A stretch of 64,000 bases of DNA from Bacteroidia bacterium (GCA_030428705.1 JAUIDI010000001.1:744001-808000), one strand, 5' to 3'. Shown: positions 1 to 8,680, counted from the stretch's first letter. The notes: generated from the letters alone by a model not told the origin. Numbers and translations: made by a program.

Positions 1-2
1 CC

Positions 3-296
3 GGGATCTTCAAAGAATATCCGAAGTCATATATTTTGGTAGAAGGCCATACCGATAGTGCGGGGCCTGAGGATTATAATATGAAATTATCGCAGCAAAG
101 GGCCGAATCGGTAACCAGCTACCTGGTCGCACAGGGAATCGATGCAGGTCGCTTTACAACCAAATGGTACGGTGAGAGCCAGCCTAGGGAAAGTAATGAA
201 ACCAGCGAAGGAAAAGCTAAGAACCGAAGGGTCGAATTGGCCATTGTTGCCAGCCAAGAACTTAAAGAAGAAGCGAAACGGGAGACCGGAAACTAA
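3..296 (+). CDS. OmpA-family C-terminal domain protein, 5' end cut by window
   Basis: The reading frame is open from base 3, so the start lies outside the window and only the last 97 residues are seen. They form an OmpA-like peptidoglycan-binding domain: VEGHTDSAG, then LSQQRAESV, then the NRRVELAIV end motif. This domain anchors outer-membrane proteins or lipoproteins to peptidoglycan. A short charged tail (KEEAKRETGN) follows. The full protein is probably an outer-membrane porin or lipoprotein, but what precedes the domain cannot be seen. Confidence 0.93.
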   Translation, partial: GIFKEYPKSYILVEGHTDSAGPEDYNMKLSQQRAESVTSYLVAQGIDAGRFTTKWYGESQPRESNETSEGKAKNRRVELAIVASQELKEEAKRETGN

Positions 297-325
297 TTCG
301 GCTACCTAAAAAAGATTTGATTTTG

Positions 326-366
326 AATCCCGATACATCATGGTGTATCGGGATTCTTCTTTTTTA
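326..366 (+). terminator. Rho-independent terminator after the OmpA-like gene
   Basis: A perfect 12-bp stem (AATCCCGATACA, 326-337, with its complement at 344-355) closes a 6-nt loop and is followed by a T-rich run. It begins 29 bases after the OmpA-like stop and ends before the flavoprotein start, so it separates the two transcripts. Confidence 0.88.
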
Positions 367-383
367 ATCGTTATCTTTCGATA

Positions 384-1502
384 GTGGAACGCTATGATGT
401 TATCATTGTGGGAGCGGGTCTGGCCGGATTGACCGCCGCGCTTGATTTGAAGAAAAAAAATCATAGTGTTCTGGTATTTGAAAAACATACTTTTCCGAAC
501 CATAAGGTCTGTGGCGAATACGTTTCGAATGAAGTACGGCCCTATCTTGATACTTTGGGTGTTGCTATTCCCCCGACTTCTGTGAACATAGATACGTTTA
601 AGCTCTCCACGGTCAACGGAAAGTCGATTACGGCGCGATTGCCATTAGGTGGTTTTGGAATCAGTCGGTATGCATTTGATAATCTGCTCTATGAAAAAGC
701 CTTGGCATTGGGTGTGATATTTGTATTTCAGCCCGTGGACGATATAGCATTTGAAGGGTCCTCTTTCAAAGTGACAACGTTTAAAGGTCAAACTTATCAG
801 TCATTGTTTGTCATTGGAGCCTTTGGTAAACGCAGTAATCTTGATAAAAACCTGAACAGGGCGTTTATCTCAAGAAAGTCACCATGGCTTGGAGTAAAAG
901 CGCATTATAATTATAGGGAGTTTCCCGAAAATGAAGTAGCCCTGCATAATTTTAATGGTGGATATGGAGGACTCTCAAAAACCGAAACAGGTGCGGTAAA
1001 TTTTTGCTATCTGACCTCGTACAAGAGTTTTCAAAAGGAAAGGAATATTGCATCGTTCAATGAAAAAGTAGTCGCCCAAAACCCATTTTTGAAAGCGTTT
1101 TTGAAGAAAGCCGAACCGATTTTTGAGGACCCTATGAGTATTGCCCAGATTTCCTTTGAAGGGAAGAAGGTGGTCGAAAATCATGTGATTATGTGCGGCG
1201 ATTCCGGAGGGCTGATCCACCCGCTTTGTGGTAACGGTATGGCAATGGCCATTCATAGTGCCAAAATGGCCTCCGGACTTATCAATAATTATATTGTCGA
1301 AAAAGGAAACAACCGCAAAAAGCTTGAAAAGACTTATATCGGGCACTGGAACAGTGTATTTAGAAAAAGGCTATGGGTGGGCAGACAATTGCAATCATTA
1401 TTGTTGAACAAAGAGATTTCGAAATTGGGCTTGTCCCTTGTGGTTAGAACACCGGGATTATTGTCCAGAATAATCCGAGCTACGCACGGAAAACCTATTT
1501 GA
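384..1502 (+). CDS. FAD-dependent oxidoreductase, geranylgeranyl reductase/UbiH-like
   Basis: This 372-residue flavoprotein opens with a Rossmann FAD-binding motif (GAGLAG, residues 10-15), has a VCGEY segment at 42-46 as in geranylgeranyl-reductase relatives, and carries the second FAD motif CGDSGGLIHP near 271-280. The start is GTG; no better in-frame ATG lies close upstream. It is first in a tightly packed + strand cluster with a methyltransferase and a type III polyketide synthase. By context it probably hydroxylates or oxidises the aromatic product of the synthase, as flavoproteins do in the Streptomyces griseus srs pathway. A reductase acting on an isoprenoid or acyl chain remains possible. 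Confidence 0.85.
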   Translation: MERYDVIIVGAGLAGLTAALDLKKKNHSVLVFEKHTFPNHKVCGEYVSNEVRPYLDTLGVAIPPTSVNIDTFKLSTVNGKSITARLPLGGFGISRYAFDNLLYEKALALGVIFVFQPVDDIAFEGSSFKVTTFKGQTYQSLFVIGAFGKRSNLDKNLNRAFISRKSPWLGVKAHYNYREFPENEVALHNFNGGYGGLSKTETGAVNFCYLTSYKSFQKERNIASFNEKVVAQNPFLKAFLKKAEPIFEDPMSIAQISFEGKKVVENHVIMCGDSGGLIHPLCGNGMAMAIHSAKMASGLINNYIVEKGNNRKKLEKTYIGHWNSVFRKRLWVGRQLQSLLLNKEISKLGLSLVVRTPGLLSRIIRATHGKPI

Positions 1503-1505
1503 TAG

Positions 1506-2222
1506 ATGATGGATTGGTCCAAACGTAGTACACAGTCGGAGATAATGGATGACTTTCAAGGTGAACTGAACGTTCTCCGGGAAGTTTTTGCCGATATCGA
1601 TTTGGCAAACCGACTTTTAGGAGGTCACATCAATAACATCAGGGCCATTACAGATCTTATTGCCGAACATCCTCAGAACGAATACGTAATTGCCGATATG
1701 GGATGTGGAGATGGAGCCATTTTAAGGGCTTTGGCGGATTATTGTAAAAAGAAGGATACCAATGTGACATTTGTAGGTATCGATTTGAGCGAAGATGTCC
1801 TTTTATTAGCAAAAGAAGCCTCGAGAGGTTATGAAGGGATACAATATCTGCAAGCCGATATTTTGCAGTTAAGTCCGGTTGATTTCAAGTGCGATATTAT
1901 AATAAGTACGCTTACCATGCACCATTTTACGGACAATCAAATTCCGTTATACTTGAAAAAGCTTGCCGAATTGGCGCGTATCGGGGTTATAATCAACGAC
2001 TTGCATAGAAGCCCTTTGGCCTATTATCTATTTAAGGCCGTTAGTCGTATTTTTATCAAAACCAAGGTTGCAAAAAATGATGGGGCGATATCCGTTAAGA
2101 GGGCTTTTGTAAGGTCTGATTTGGTTGGATATTTAGAACATCTACCGGATATGAATCATAGTATTCGTTGGAAATGGGCTTTTCGCTTTGTATGGGTAAT
2201 GCAACCGAATCGACTAAGGTAG
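1506..2222 (+). CDS. Class I SAM-dependent methyltransferase
   Basis: The protein has 238 residues and the SAM-binding motif I IADMGCGDG at 62-70, then FVGIDLSEDVL (motif II region) and a TLTMHHF segment. It starts three bases after the flavoprotein stop and ends four bases before the type III PKS, so the three genes are almost surely co-transcribed. The substrate is not readable from sequence. From context it probably methylates the oxygen or ring carbon of the phenolic product of the neighbouring synthase. Confidence 0.88.
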   Translation: MMDWSKRSTQSEIMDDFQGELNVLREVFADIDLANRLLGGHINNIRAITDLIAEHPQNEYVIADMGCGDGAILRALADYCKKKDTNVTFVGIDLSEDVLLLAKEASRGYEGIQYLQADILQLSPVDFKCDIIISTLTMHHFTDNQIPLYLKKLAELARIGVIINDLHRSPLAYYLFKAVSRIFIKTKVAKNDGAISVKRAFVRSDLVGYLEHLPDMNHSIRWKWAFRFVWVMQPNRLR

Positions 2223-2226
2223 TCAT

Positions 2227-3282
2227 ATGATCAATGTGCGTATTGTGAACGTGGAGAAGGAACTGCCTTCCTATTCTAGAAAGACAGCGGATATCCTTCC
2301 CTTTGTCGAACTTTGGTTGGCCGACCAAGATGAACGTTTTCGTCGAAAGGTAATCAAGATTTTTGAAGGTGCAGGCGTCGATGTACGTTATGGCATAATG
2401 GATATTGAAGAGGTATTCACGGCTACTTCATTCGAGGCGAAAAATAATATTTACGTACGAGAGGTCAAAAAATTGGGTAGCAAGGTTTTGAAGAAAGCTT
2501 TGGCCAATGCACAATGGACGACCGATTCCTTGGATTTCATTATTACCGTAAGCTGCACGGGAATAATGATTCCTTCCTTGGACGCCTATTTGGTTAACGA
2601 ATTGGGGTTGCGCCAAGATGTCGTGCGTCTTCCGGTGACCGAAATGGGTTGCGCTGCGGGGGTTTCAGGTCTTATCTATGCAAGTAATTTTTTGAAATCG
2701 AATCCAGAAAAGCGCGTGGCGGTCGTGGCCGTAGAAAGCCCTACCGCCACATTTCAATTGAACGACTTTTCGATGGCCAACATGGTCAGTGCCGCAATTT
2801 TTGGGGATGGGGCGGCTTGTGTTTTGTTATCCTCGGAAGAACAGGCAACAGGCCCGAGAATTATTGGGGAAGAGATGTATCATTTCAAGGATACCACACA
2901 TTTAATGGGGTTTGATCTGACCAACCATGGATTGAAAATGATATTGGATCCAAGCGTGCCTGAAACCATAGCGGCACATTTTCCCGAAATCGTACATCCT
3001 TTTTTGGAAAGAAACGGGAGTGATATAGAAAAAGTGGACCATTTGATTTTTCATCCTGGGGGCAGGAAAATAGTGCAAACCGTTGAAGGACTTTTTGGTA
3101 GCTTAGGAAAAAATATCGACGATACCCGGGAAACATTGAGAAAGTATGGCAATATGAGCAGCGCGACCGTGTTGTACGTTTTGGAACGGTTCTTAAATCG
3201 GGAAATCCCAGCGGGAGAACAGGGGTTGATACTGAGTTTTGGTCCAGGATTTTCGGCTCAACGCGTATTATTGGAGTGGTAA
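2227..3282 (+). CDS. Type III polyketide synthase (chalcone/stilbene synthase family)
   Basis: This is a 351-residue type III PKS of normal length. The catalytic triad is readable: Cys142 in TEMGCAAGVSG, His276 in LIFHPGGRKI and Asn309 in YGNMSSATVLYVL. The earlier VSCTGIMIPS segment near 108-117 matches the conserved N-terminal half of the fold. Type III PKSs take an acyl starter, extend it with malonyl-CoA and cyclise it, giving resorcinols, pyrones or phloroglucinols. A dehydratase, ketosynthase and carrier protein beside it suggest that the starter is a chain made locally and handed over. The exact product is unknown. Confidence 0.95.
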   Translation: MINVRIVNVEKELPSYSRKTADILPFVELWLADQDERFRRKVIKIFEGAGVDVRYGIMDIEEVFTATSFEAKNNIYVREVKKLGSKVLKKALANAQWTTDSLDFIITVSCTGIMIPSLDAYLVNELGLRQDVVRLPVTEMGCAAGVSGLIYASNFLKSNPEKRVAVVAVESPTATFQLNDFSMANMVSAAIFGDGAACVLLSSEEQATGPRIIGEEMYHFKDTTHLMGFDLTNHGLKMILDPSVPETIAAHFPEIVHPFLERNGSDIEKVDHLIFHPGGRKIVQTVEGLFGSLGKNIDDTRETLRKYGNMSSATVLYVLERFLNREIPAGEQGLILSFGPGFSAQRVLLEW

Positions 3283-3292
3283 AATATAAAAG

Positions 3293-3310
3293 TATTTATT
3301 TAAATAAATA
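3293..3310. repeat. Perfect 18-bp AT-only palindrome inside the PKS cluster
   Basis: TATTTATTT at 3293-3301 is followed at once by its complement AAATAAATA. It sits in the only sizeable gap (57 bp) in the first half of the cluster, between the type III PKS and the SDR gene. It may be a regulator site or part of an internal promoter. AT-only palindromes also arise by chance in AT-rich spacers. Confidence 0.4.
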
Positions 3311-3339
3311 ATCTTAATATTCATAAATATAGTTATTTA

Positions 3340-4128
3340 ATGAATCTTAAAGACAATTGGGCCTTAATCTTGGGCGGCAGTAGCGGCCTTGGCTTGGCAA
3401 CGGCCAAAAAATTAGCCGTACACGGTTACAATTTGATTATCATCCACCGAGATGCTAGGGTAAACATGCCCAAAATCGAAAAAGAATTTAAGGAAATTGA
3501 GCAGGGTAATAAAATCGTTTTGAAACATTTTAACTGTGATGCCGCTAAAATCGAGAAAAGGGAAGCCGTTCTCAAAGAGTTGAAAATTTTGCTAAAAAAT
3601 GGTGGAAAAATCAGTGCCTTGATACACAGCATCGCGAAAGGGAGTTTGAAGCCAATGCACGGTAAAAATGGAACGGGTTTAAACCATGAGGATTTCAATA
3701 TTACCCTGAATGCTATGGCCCTGAGCCTCTTTGATTGGACAAAGTCCATTTTCGAAGCTGGATTGTTCGCAAGCGATACCCGTATCGTTTCGTTCACCAG
3801 TGAGGGGAATACAAAGGCTTGGCAGGGTTATGCGGCAGTTTCAGTAGCAAAGGTGACATTGGAGGCGATTACTAGGAACATTGCTTTAGAATATGCAGGT
3901 ATGGGAATCAAAGCCAACTGCATCCAAGCTGGAGCGACCGAAACTCCTGCTTTCAAAATGATTCCTGGAAACGAAAAATTAAAAGAAAGTGCTTTGCGCC
4001 GTAATCCGAATGGTCGTTTGACCACTCCGGAAGATGTCGCAAATGTGGTTTACCTTCTCACCACCGATGAAGCGAAATGGATTACCGGAACGGTTATCAA
4101 AGTCGATGGGGGGGAGAGTTTGAGGTAA
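3340..4128 (+). CDS. SDR oxidoreductase of enoyl-ACP reductase type (FabI/FabL-like)
   Basis: The 262-residue protein has an N-terminal NAD(P)-binding stretch (ILGGSSGLGLA, 10-20) and the active-site pair Tyr164 and Lys171 separated by six residues. That Tyr-X6-Lys spacing is typical of enoyl-ACP reductases, whereas ordinary SDR ketoreductases have Tyr-X3-Lys. The C-terminus ITGTVIKVDGGESL is normal for the family. In this cluster it likely reduces the enoyl intermediate while an acyl chain is built on the local carrier protein. A ketoreductase role is less likely but not excluded. It ends just before the dehydratase gene. Confidence 0.85.
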   Translation: MNLKDNWALILGGSSGLGLATAKKLAVHGYNLIIIHRDARVNMPKIEKEFKEIEQGNKIVLKHFNCDAAKIEKREAVLKELKILLKNGGKISALIHSIAKGSLKPMHGKNGTGLNHEDFNITLNAMALSLFDWTKSIFEAGLFASDTRIVSFTSEGNTKAWQGYAAVSVAKVTLEAITRNIALEYAGMGIKANCIQAGATETPAFKMIPGNEKLKESALRRNPNGRLTTPEDVANVVYLLTTDEAKWITGTVIKVDGGESLR

Positions 4129-4171
4129 TTTGCCAAGAAATGAATCCAAAGAATACCCTAACCAGCAGCGC

Positions 4172-4618
4172 ATGTCATCAGTGATACTAGAAAATCTTCC
4201 ATATTCCAAACCCTTTTTGTTTGTTGATGAACTGGTTAACGTTGATGAAAATGGTGTGGAAGGAAAATTCACCTTTTCAAAAGAATTGGATTTTTACAAG
4301 GGTCATTTCATTGGAAATCCTATTACGCCTGGTGTCATATTGACCGAATGTTGTGCGCAGATTGGATTGGTCTGTTTGGGCATACATCTAATTGGCATTG
4401 AAGGCCAGGAAATCAATAAACCTCGAATCGGATTGAGTTCTTCCGAAATGGAGTTTTTGTTGCCTGTATTTCCTGGCGAAACAGTGATTGTACGCTCTGA
4501 AAAACTATATTTTAGGTTCAATAAGTTGAAATGCAAGGTGAAAATGTACAATGCGGAAAATAAGTTGGTATGCAGAGGAACCATGGCCGGGATGATCAAA
4601 ATCGATACCGATGTCTAG
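4172..4618 (+). CDS. 3-hydroxyacyl-ACP dehydratase-like hot-dog protein (FabZ family)
   Basis: The protein carries the FabZ signature GHFIGNPITPGVILTE, with catalytic His45 and Glu59 counted from the chosen start. I chose the ATG at 4172 (148 residues, normal for FabZ). A TTG at 4130, two bases after the previous stop, would add 14 residues that do not look like part of the fold. It would dehydrate 3-hydroxyacyl intermediates on the local carrier protein. The 3' end overlaps the ketosynthase start by eight bases. Confidence 0.88.
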   Translation: MSSVILENLPYSKPFLFVDELVNVDENGVEGKFTFSKELDFYKGHFIGNPITPGVILTECCAQIGLVCLGIHLIGIEGQEINKPRIGLSSSEMEFLLPVFPGETVIVRSEKLYFRFNKLKCKVKMYNAENKLVCRGTMAGMIKIDTDV

Positions 4619-5885
4619 ACGGGTAGTAATCACAGGTTTAGGGGTCTGCGCCCCAAATGGAGTTGGACTCGCGGATTTCACAGCCGCCATGCAAAACGGA
4701 AAAAGCGGGATACGTTTTCAACCGAAGTTGGAAGAACTCAATTTTGGATGTCAAATTGCCGGAGAGCCGTTGGTCAAGGATAATTTGATAAACAAGTACT
4801 TCACTCCTTTGCAATTACGGGGATTGAATGCCAGTGGTATCGTTTATGGGGTAATCGCCGGTATCGACGCGTGGAAGGATGCCGACCTGCCGATAGCTAC
4901 GAAAGAAACCCCGGATTGGGACAGCGGTATTATCTTCGGGACGGGTATTTTGGGAGTGGACAAATTCAGAGAATCAATTCATCTGGTAGACGACAAGAAT
5001 GTCAGGCGTTTGGGCAGTACGGCCGTTTTACAGACAATGGCCAGCGGTATAAGTGCATATTTAGGCGGATTGCTCGGTTGCGGTAATCAGGTAACGACGA
5101 ATTCCTCGGCATGCACCACGGGAACGGAAGCCATCTTGATGGCCTATGACCGCATCGCATCGGGAAAATCGGAACGAATGCTTACCGGCAGTTGTAGCGA
5201 TAGTGGACCCTACGTTTGGGGCGGTTTCGATGCCATGCGTATCTTACCAAGAAATTATAATGACAATCCCACTAGGGCCAGTCGCCCGATGAGTGCTTCC
5301 GCCTCGGGATTTGTACCCGGTAGCGGTGCGGGCGCCTTGGTCTTGGAATCACTGGATAGTGCCGAGGCAAGGGGAGCGAAAATATATGCAGAAGTTCTAG
5401 GTGGGGCGACCAATAGCGGCGGACAAAGAGCGGCAGGTAGTATGACCGCTCCAAATAATGAAGCGGTACAACGTTGTATTGAAGAAGCTGTTCAAAGTGC
5501 CGGCATCAAAAAATCGGATATCGATGTCATTAACGGCCACCTCACGGCAACGGCCAAAGACTCACAGGAGATTGAAAATTGGTGCACGGCCTTGGAGCGT
5601 TCGGGAAACGATTTTCCCTATGTAAATTCCTTTAAAGGATTGTTCGGTCATTGTCTGGCAGCTGCCGGAAGCATTGAAAGTGTAGCTACCATTTTACAGT
5701 TTGAGCATGCCCAACTTTTTGGAAACGTGAACTGTGAGGATGTCCATCCGGAAATAGCTGAACGAATATCCGTTTCAAGAATACCGACGAAGACATTTGC
5801 ATACAATCCCAAAATCATCGCCAAGGCCAGTTTTGGTTTTGGCGATGTCAATGCTTGTGTTATTTTTGGGAAATTCAACGACTGA
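4611..5885 (+). CDS. Beta-ketoacyl-ACP synthase (FabF/KAS II-like)
   Basis: This is a 424-residue thiolase-fold condensing enzyme. The nucleophile is Cys168 in SSACTTGTEA. The first active-site His is His310 in NGHLTATAKD, and Lys342 and His347 lie in SFKGLFGHCLAAAG. The usual HGTGT/HGTST box reads HLTAT here, a departure that could affect substrate choice. It overlaps the dehydratase gene and is followed by the carrier protein gene, so it probably extends a starter chain within this cluster. Because all catalytic residues are present, it is read as an active synthase, not a chain-length factor. Confidence 0.92.
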   Translation: MSRRVVITGLGVCAPNGVGLADFTAAMQNGKSGIRFQPKLEELNFGCQIAGEPLVKDNLINKYFTPLQLRGLNASGIVYGVIAGIDAWKDADLPIATKETPDWDSGIIFGTGILGVDKFRESIHLVDDKNVRRLGSTAVLQTMASGISAYLGGLLGCGNQVTTNSSACTTGTEAILMAYDRIASGKSERMLTGSCSDSGPYVWGGFDAMRILPRNYNDNPTRASRPMSASASGFVPGSGAGALVLESLDSAEARGAKIYAEVLGGATNSGGQRAAGSMTAPNNEAVQRCIEEAVQSAGIKKSDIDVINGHLTATAKDSQEIENWCTALERSGNDFPYVNSFKGLFGHCLAAAGSIESVATILQFEHAQLFGNVNCEDVHPEIAERISVSRIPTKTFAYNPKIIAKASFGFGDVNACVIFGKFND

Positions 5886-5958
5886 TGCTTCGACCTGCCG
5901 TTGGTCGGACAGGCAATTTGGCATAAGGGTCTATTGTATCTCTTGGGAAAACTAATTT

Positions 5959-6210
5959 ATGGGCAAAGAAGAACGCTATCAAAAACTACGCGACATCATC
6001 AAGATATATCTTCCGGAAGATGTTTCGATAGACCAAATATCCGAAGAAAGCCATTTCACCGAAGAACTCAATATCAATTCGGCCCATTTAGTCGATATCG
6101 TCCTCGACGTTGAAGATGCCTTCGATATCACTTTGGAAAACGATGATATGGATCAAATGCAGACCGTTAAAGATGCGTTGCGGATTATTGACCTTAAAAC
6201 CGATAAATGA
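5959..6210 (+). CDS. Acyl carrier protein
   Basis: This acidic 83-residue protein has the four-helix carrier pattern. The likely phosphopantetheine serine is Ser41 in LNINSAHLVDIV, where the commoner text is DSLD. The sequence after it (LDVEDAFDITLENDD) is characteristic of helix II and the loop after it. It is the cluster's own carrier, probably served by the neighbouring ketosynthase, dehydratase and reductase. No phosphopantetheinyl transferase is in the window, so activation would use an enzyme encoded elsewhere. A 73-bp spacer separates it from the ketosynthase. Confidence 0.9.
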   Translation: MGKEERYQKLRDIIKIYLPEDVSIDQISEESHFTEELNINSAHLVDIVLDVEDAFDITLENDDMDQMQTVKDALRIIDLKTDK

Positions 6211-6211
6211 G

Positions 6212-6646
6212 ATGACCGAATTTTTGCTATGGGCGAAAAACAAGCTTTTGGTCGATAAACGGCTACTGTTGCTATACTGTGTTGTCTATTTTTTATGGGG
6301 ATTGGGCATGAATTGGTTCGGCACACAAATGGAAATCGCCAAATTTACCTATTGGTGGCAGGTAATCACCTGTTATATTCTGTATATGGTTCCGATTTCA
6401 CTGTTGCTTCGGGGATTTCCCTTCCATAAACAATATGCCTACGGATTGATTGCCATGTGCTTGCTTGAATTTGGGGGTTACGCGTTGGAAACGTCCTATG
6501 CCTATCCCGGAAATATACTCGAATCTATTGTTGGCCAACGCTCTTTCGGTCTTGCTATGGCCTTGTTTTTCGCGCTCTATTTTCCGTTAGGAAACTGGGG
6601 CGTGGGCAAGTTATACCAGCTCATCTTTTCAAAAAAAGCCGATTAG
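6212..6646 (+). CDS. Small multi-pass membrane protein of the PKS cluster, function unknown
   Basis: From the ATG at 6212, one base after the carrier protein stop, the frame encodes 144 residues with about four hydrophobic helices (for example LLLLYCVVYFLWGLGM and SFGLAMALFFALYFPLG). An upstream in-frame start inside the carrier gene was not used. I do not recognise the family. Its place as last gene of the polyketide cluster suggests a role in moving, anchoring or modifying a lipid-like product. It meets the terC-like gene tail to tail one base later. Confidence 0.7.
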   Translation: MTEFLLWAKNKLLVDKRLLLLYCVVYFLWGLGMNWFGTQMEIAKFTYWWQVITCYILYMVPISLLLRGFPFHKQYAYGLIAMCLLEFGGYALETSYAYPGNILESIVGQRSFGLAMALFFALYFPLGNWGVGKLYQLIFSKKAD

Positions 6647-6647
6647 G

Positions 6648-7607
6648 TTATTTTTCATCAATCTGTTCATGGCGCTTTTCAGGAATTGCCAATGAGGCAA
6701 CTATACCACCTATCAAGGCAACGGAAATTACGGTCAATGAGACCCATTCCGGTAGGTGTACATAATTGGAAAATAACATCTTAAGACCTACAAATGCAAG
6801 TATTACAACAAGGCTATAATTAATAAATCGAAACTTGTCCAACATCCTTGATATCAAAAAATACATGGATCTCAGACCAAGTATGGCAAGAATATTCGAG
6901 CTGAAAACTATAAAAGGATCTGCCGTAATGGCCAAAATCGCAGGAATGGAGTCGAGTGCAAAAAGAATATCGGTCAGTTCGATAACGATCAAGGCCACAA
7001 ATAGGGGGGTGGCGGCCTTGACCCCCATACGTTTGACAAAAAAATCATGCCCTTGAATCGAATTTGTAATCGGATAAACTTTTTTGATTTGTCGGAACAC
7101 CCATGAGTTCTTCGGGTTGAACTCGTGCTCATCACCCTTTAACATTTTAAAGGCGGTGTACAATAAGAATACCCCAAATACATAAATAATCCAATCGAAA
7201 CGGGTAATAAGGGCCACACCGAACAAGATCATCAACGCACGAAAAACAATGGCTCCCAAAATGCCCCAAAACAGTACGCGATGTTGGTAAATGGGAGGTA
7301 TTTTGAATGCAGAAAATATAACTGCTATTACGAACACATTATCAACGCTCAATGAAAGCTCGATCAAATATCCTGTAATATATTTTAGAACGGCATCGTT
7401 CGGGGCAAGTTGGGTCGGGTTGTCTATAATACCACTGGAAAACAACCAATAGATAACCCCGCTGAAAGAAAATGCTATGGTCACCCAAATTGCGGTCCAA
7501 ATTCCGGCTTCCTTGCTTTTGATAACATGCTCCTCTTTATGGAATACGCCCAGATCTAGGGCCAAGAAAACAATGATCAACGCAATAAAAACAACCCATA
7601 CCCACAT
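6648..7607 (-). CDS. TerC/Alx-family integral membrane protein
   Basis: The 319-residue protein has many hydrophobic segments and the family features ALDLGVFHKE, ELSLSVDNVFV and ELTDILFALDSIPA, whose buried acidic residues are conserved in TerC proteins. TerC/Alx proteins are linked to tellurite resistance and to manganese and pH homeostasis, with Mn2+ export to newly secreted proteins proposed for some. The gene stands alone, convergent with the polyketide cluster. Confidence 0.92.
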   Translation of the reverse strand: MWVWVVFIALIIVFLALDLGVFHKEEHVIKSKEAGIWTAIWVTIAFSFSGVIYWLFSSGIIDNPTQLAPNDAVLKYITGYLIELSLSVDNVFVIAVIFSAFKIPPIYQHRVLFWGILGAIVFRALMILFGVALITRFDWIIYVFGVFLLYTAFKMLKGDEHEFNPKNSWVFRQIKKVYPITNSIQGHDFFVKRMGVKAATPLFVALIVIELTDILFALDSIPAILAITADPFIVFSSNILAILGLRSMYFLISRMLDKFRFINYSLVVILAFVGLKMLFSNYVHLPEWVSLTVISVALIGGIVASLAIPEKRHEQIDEK

Positions 7608-7683
7608 TAGCGGAAAATTTAGGCTGCGAAGTTAAGCATCATTTTGAAAAGGCATAGTGGAAATCGGCCAGATTGTTACCGGG

Positions 7684-8193
7684 TCATTGTATTTCGAAGG
7701 CAAGCTTTACGGTAACCCTATTCTGTTCTTGTTCCCTTTTGATGTTTATGCCATAATCCGATACAAATAGAGTAGTGGTTCCGATCAGTTGATTGCTACT
7801 TTTCCGAAAGTCGATCGTAATTGGCTTTGTCGTTCCTTTAATGCTTAAATCTCCCTTAACTGAAAATCCGTTTTCGTTAGGAGTGACCGAAGTACTTTTA
7901 AAAGTCAGTCTGGGATGTTCGTCCGCATCAAAATACTTACCGCTTTTTAAGGACCAATCCCTTAAAAAATTTCCGGTCTTGATGGTTGACACTGCGACAG
8001 AACCTTCGAATGTGGAGTTTTCCAAATTTTGCAAGTCAATAGCGGAGGAGGAGCTAAATCCTGAAATGGTCCCATCGACATCATTGTTTTCAAAATTGAA
8101 GCTTATTGCCGCCGAACGGATTCGCGACTTGTCCTGCGAAAAGACATTGACGGAAATCGTTAAAAGCAGCACGAATATATAAAGTGGTTTCAT
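7684..8193 (-). CDS. YceI-family periplasmic lipid-binding protein
   Basis: A signal peptide (MKPLYIFVLLLTISVNVFS) is followed by a beta-rich domain of about 150 residues with typical YceI patches such as FSSSSAIDL, LRDWSLKSGKYFDADEHPRLTF and the ending VTVKLAFEIQ. YceI proteins form an eight-stranded barrel that binds polyisoprenoid or fatty-acyl lipids in the periplasm. It is transcribed away from the next pair of small genes. Confidence 0.88.
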   Translation of the reverse strand: MKPLYIFVLLLTISVNVFSQDKSRIRSAAISFNFENNDVDGTISGFSSSSAIDLQNLENSTFEGSVAVSTIKTGNFLRDWSLKSGKYFDADEHPRLTFKSTSVTPNENGFSVKGDLSIKGTTKPITIDFRKSSNQLIGTTTLFVSDYGINIKREQEQNRVTVKLAFEIQ

Positions 8194-8344
8194 AAGATGA
8201 TGGTACCAAGGTTCGTACCAAAGTTATCGATAATGTTTTATCGATGAAAGACTTTTTTCAGTCGCTCAAATGTCAGTACGATTGGTGTTTTGGGCAACAT
8301 TGCATATTTTTTTCTACATTGGAATCGAGATTCACTTTTTGAAA

Positions 8345-8680
8345 ATGAGGAAAGCAAGTTTTTTGTTTCCTACCATGCTATGTTTACTCTTGGCAACTTG
8401 GTCGATGAATGCCCAAAAAGCATCCTCCCAAGATACTCCCCAAACGGCCAAGGTTACAGAAGAAGACGATGGGCCGATACTGACAAAGTTCGAGCCCGAT
8501 TTTCAGAATTCGAATAAGGAACGTATGGCCGATATTCGGCATAAACGTGCTATTTTGGATACTATGGATCTATCAGATCGTAAACGTCGTCGTCTTTTAA
8601 AAGACCTTTATAAAAATGGTGTTTCCGAAAGGTTGCAAAAAGTCTTAATGACGGACACCAAATTTGAGGATATTGAATAA
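8345..8680 (+). CDS. Small secreted basic protein, paralogue 1 of a tandem pair
   Basis: From the ATG at 8345 the frame encodes 111 residues: a signal peptide ending near WSMNAQ, an acidic linker, and a C-terminal helical part rich in Arg and Lys (LSDRKRRRLLKDLYKNG). I chose this ATG because it begins the signal peptide directly; an upstream alternative would bury it. The C-terminal half aligns with that of the next gene (LDTM.LSDRKRRRLLKDL versus LDTLSISKRKKRKLMRDL, then a TxFED ending). No known family was recognised. Confidence 0.65.
   Translation: MRKASFLFPTMLCLLLATWSMNAQKASSQDTPQTAKVTEEDDGPILTKFEPDFQNSNKERMADIRHKRAILDTMDLSDRKRRRLLKDLYKNGVSERLQKVLMTDTKFEDIE

Noticed and set aside
5901-6113. 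70-codon open frame between the ketosynthase and carrier protein
   Set aside because: It overlaps the acyl carrier protein in another frame and has no coding features of its own.
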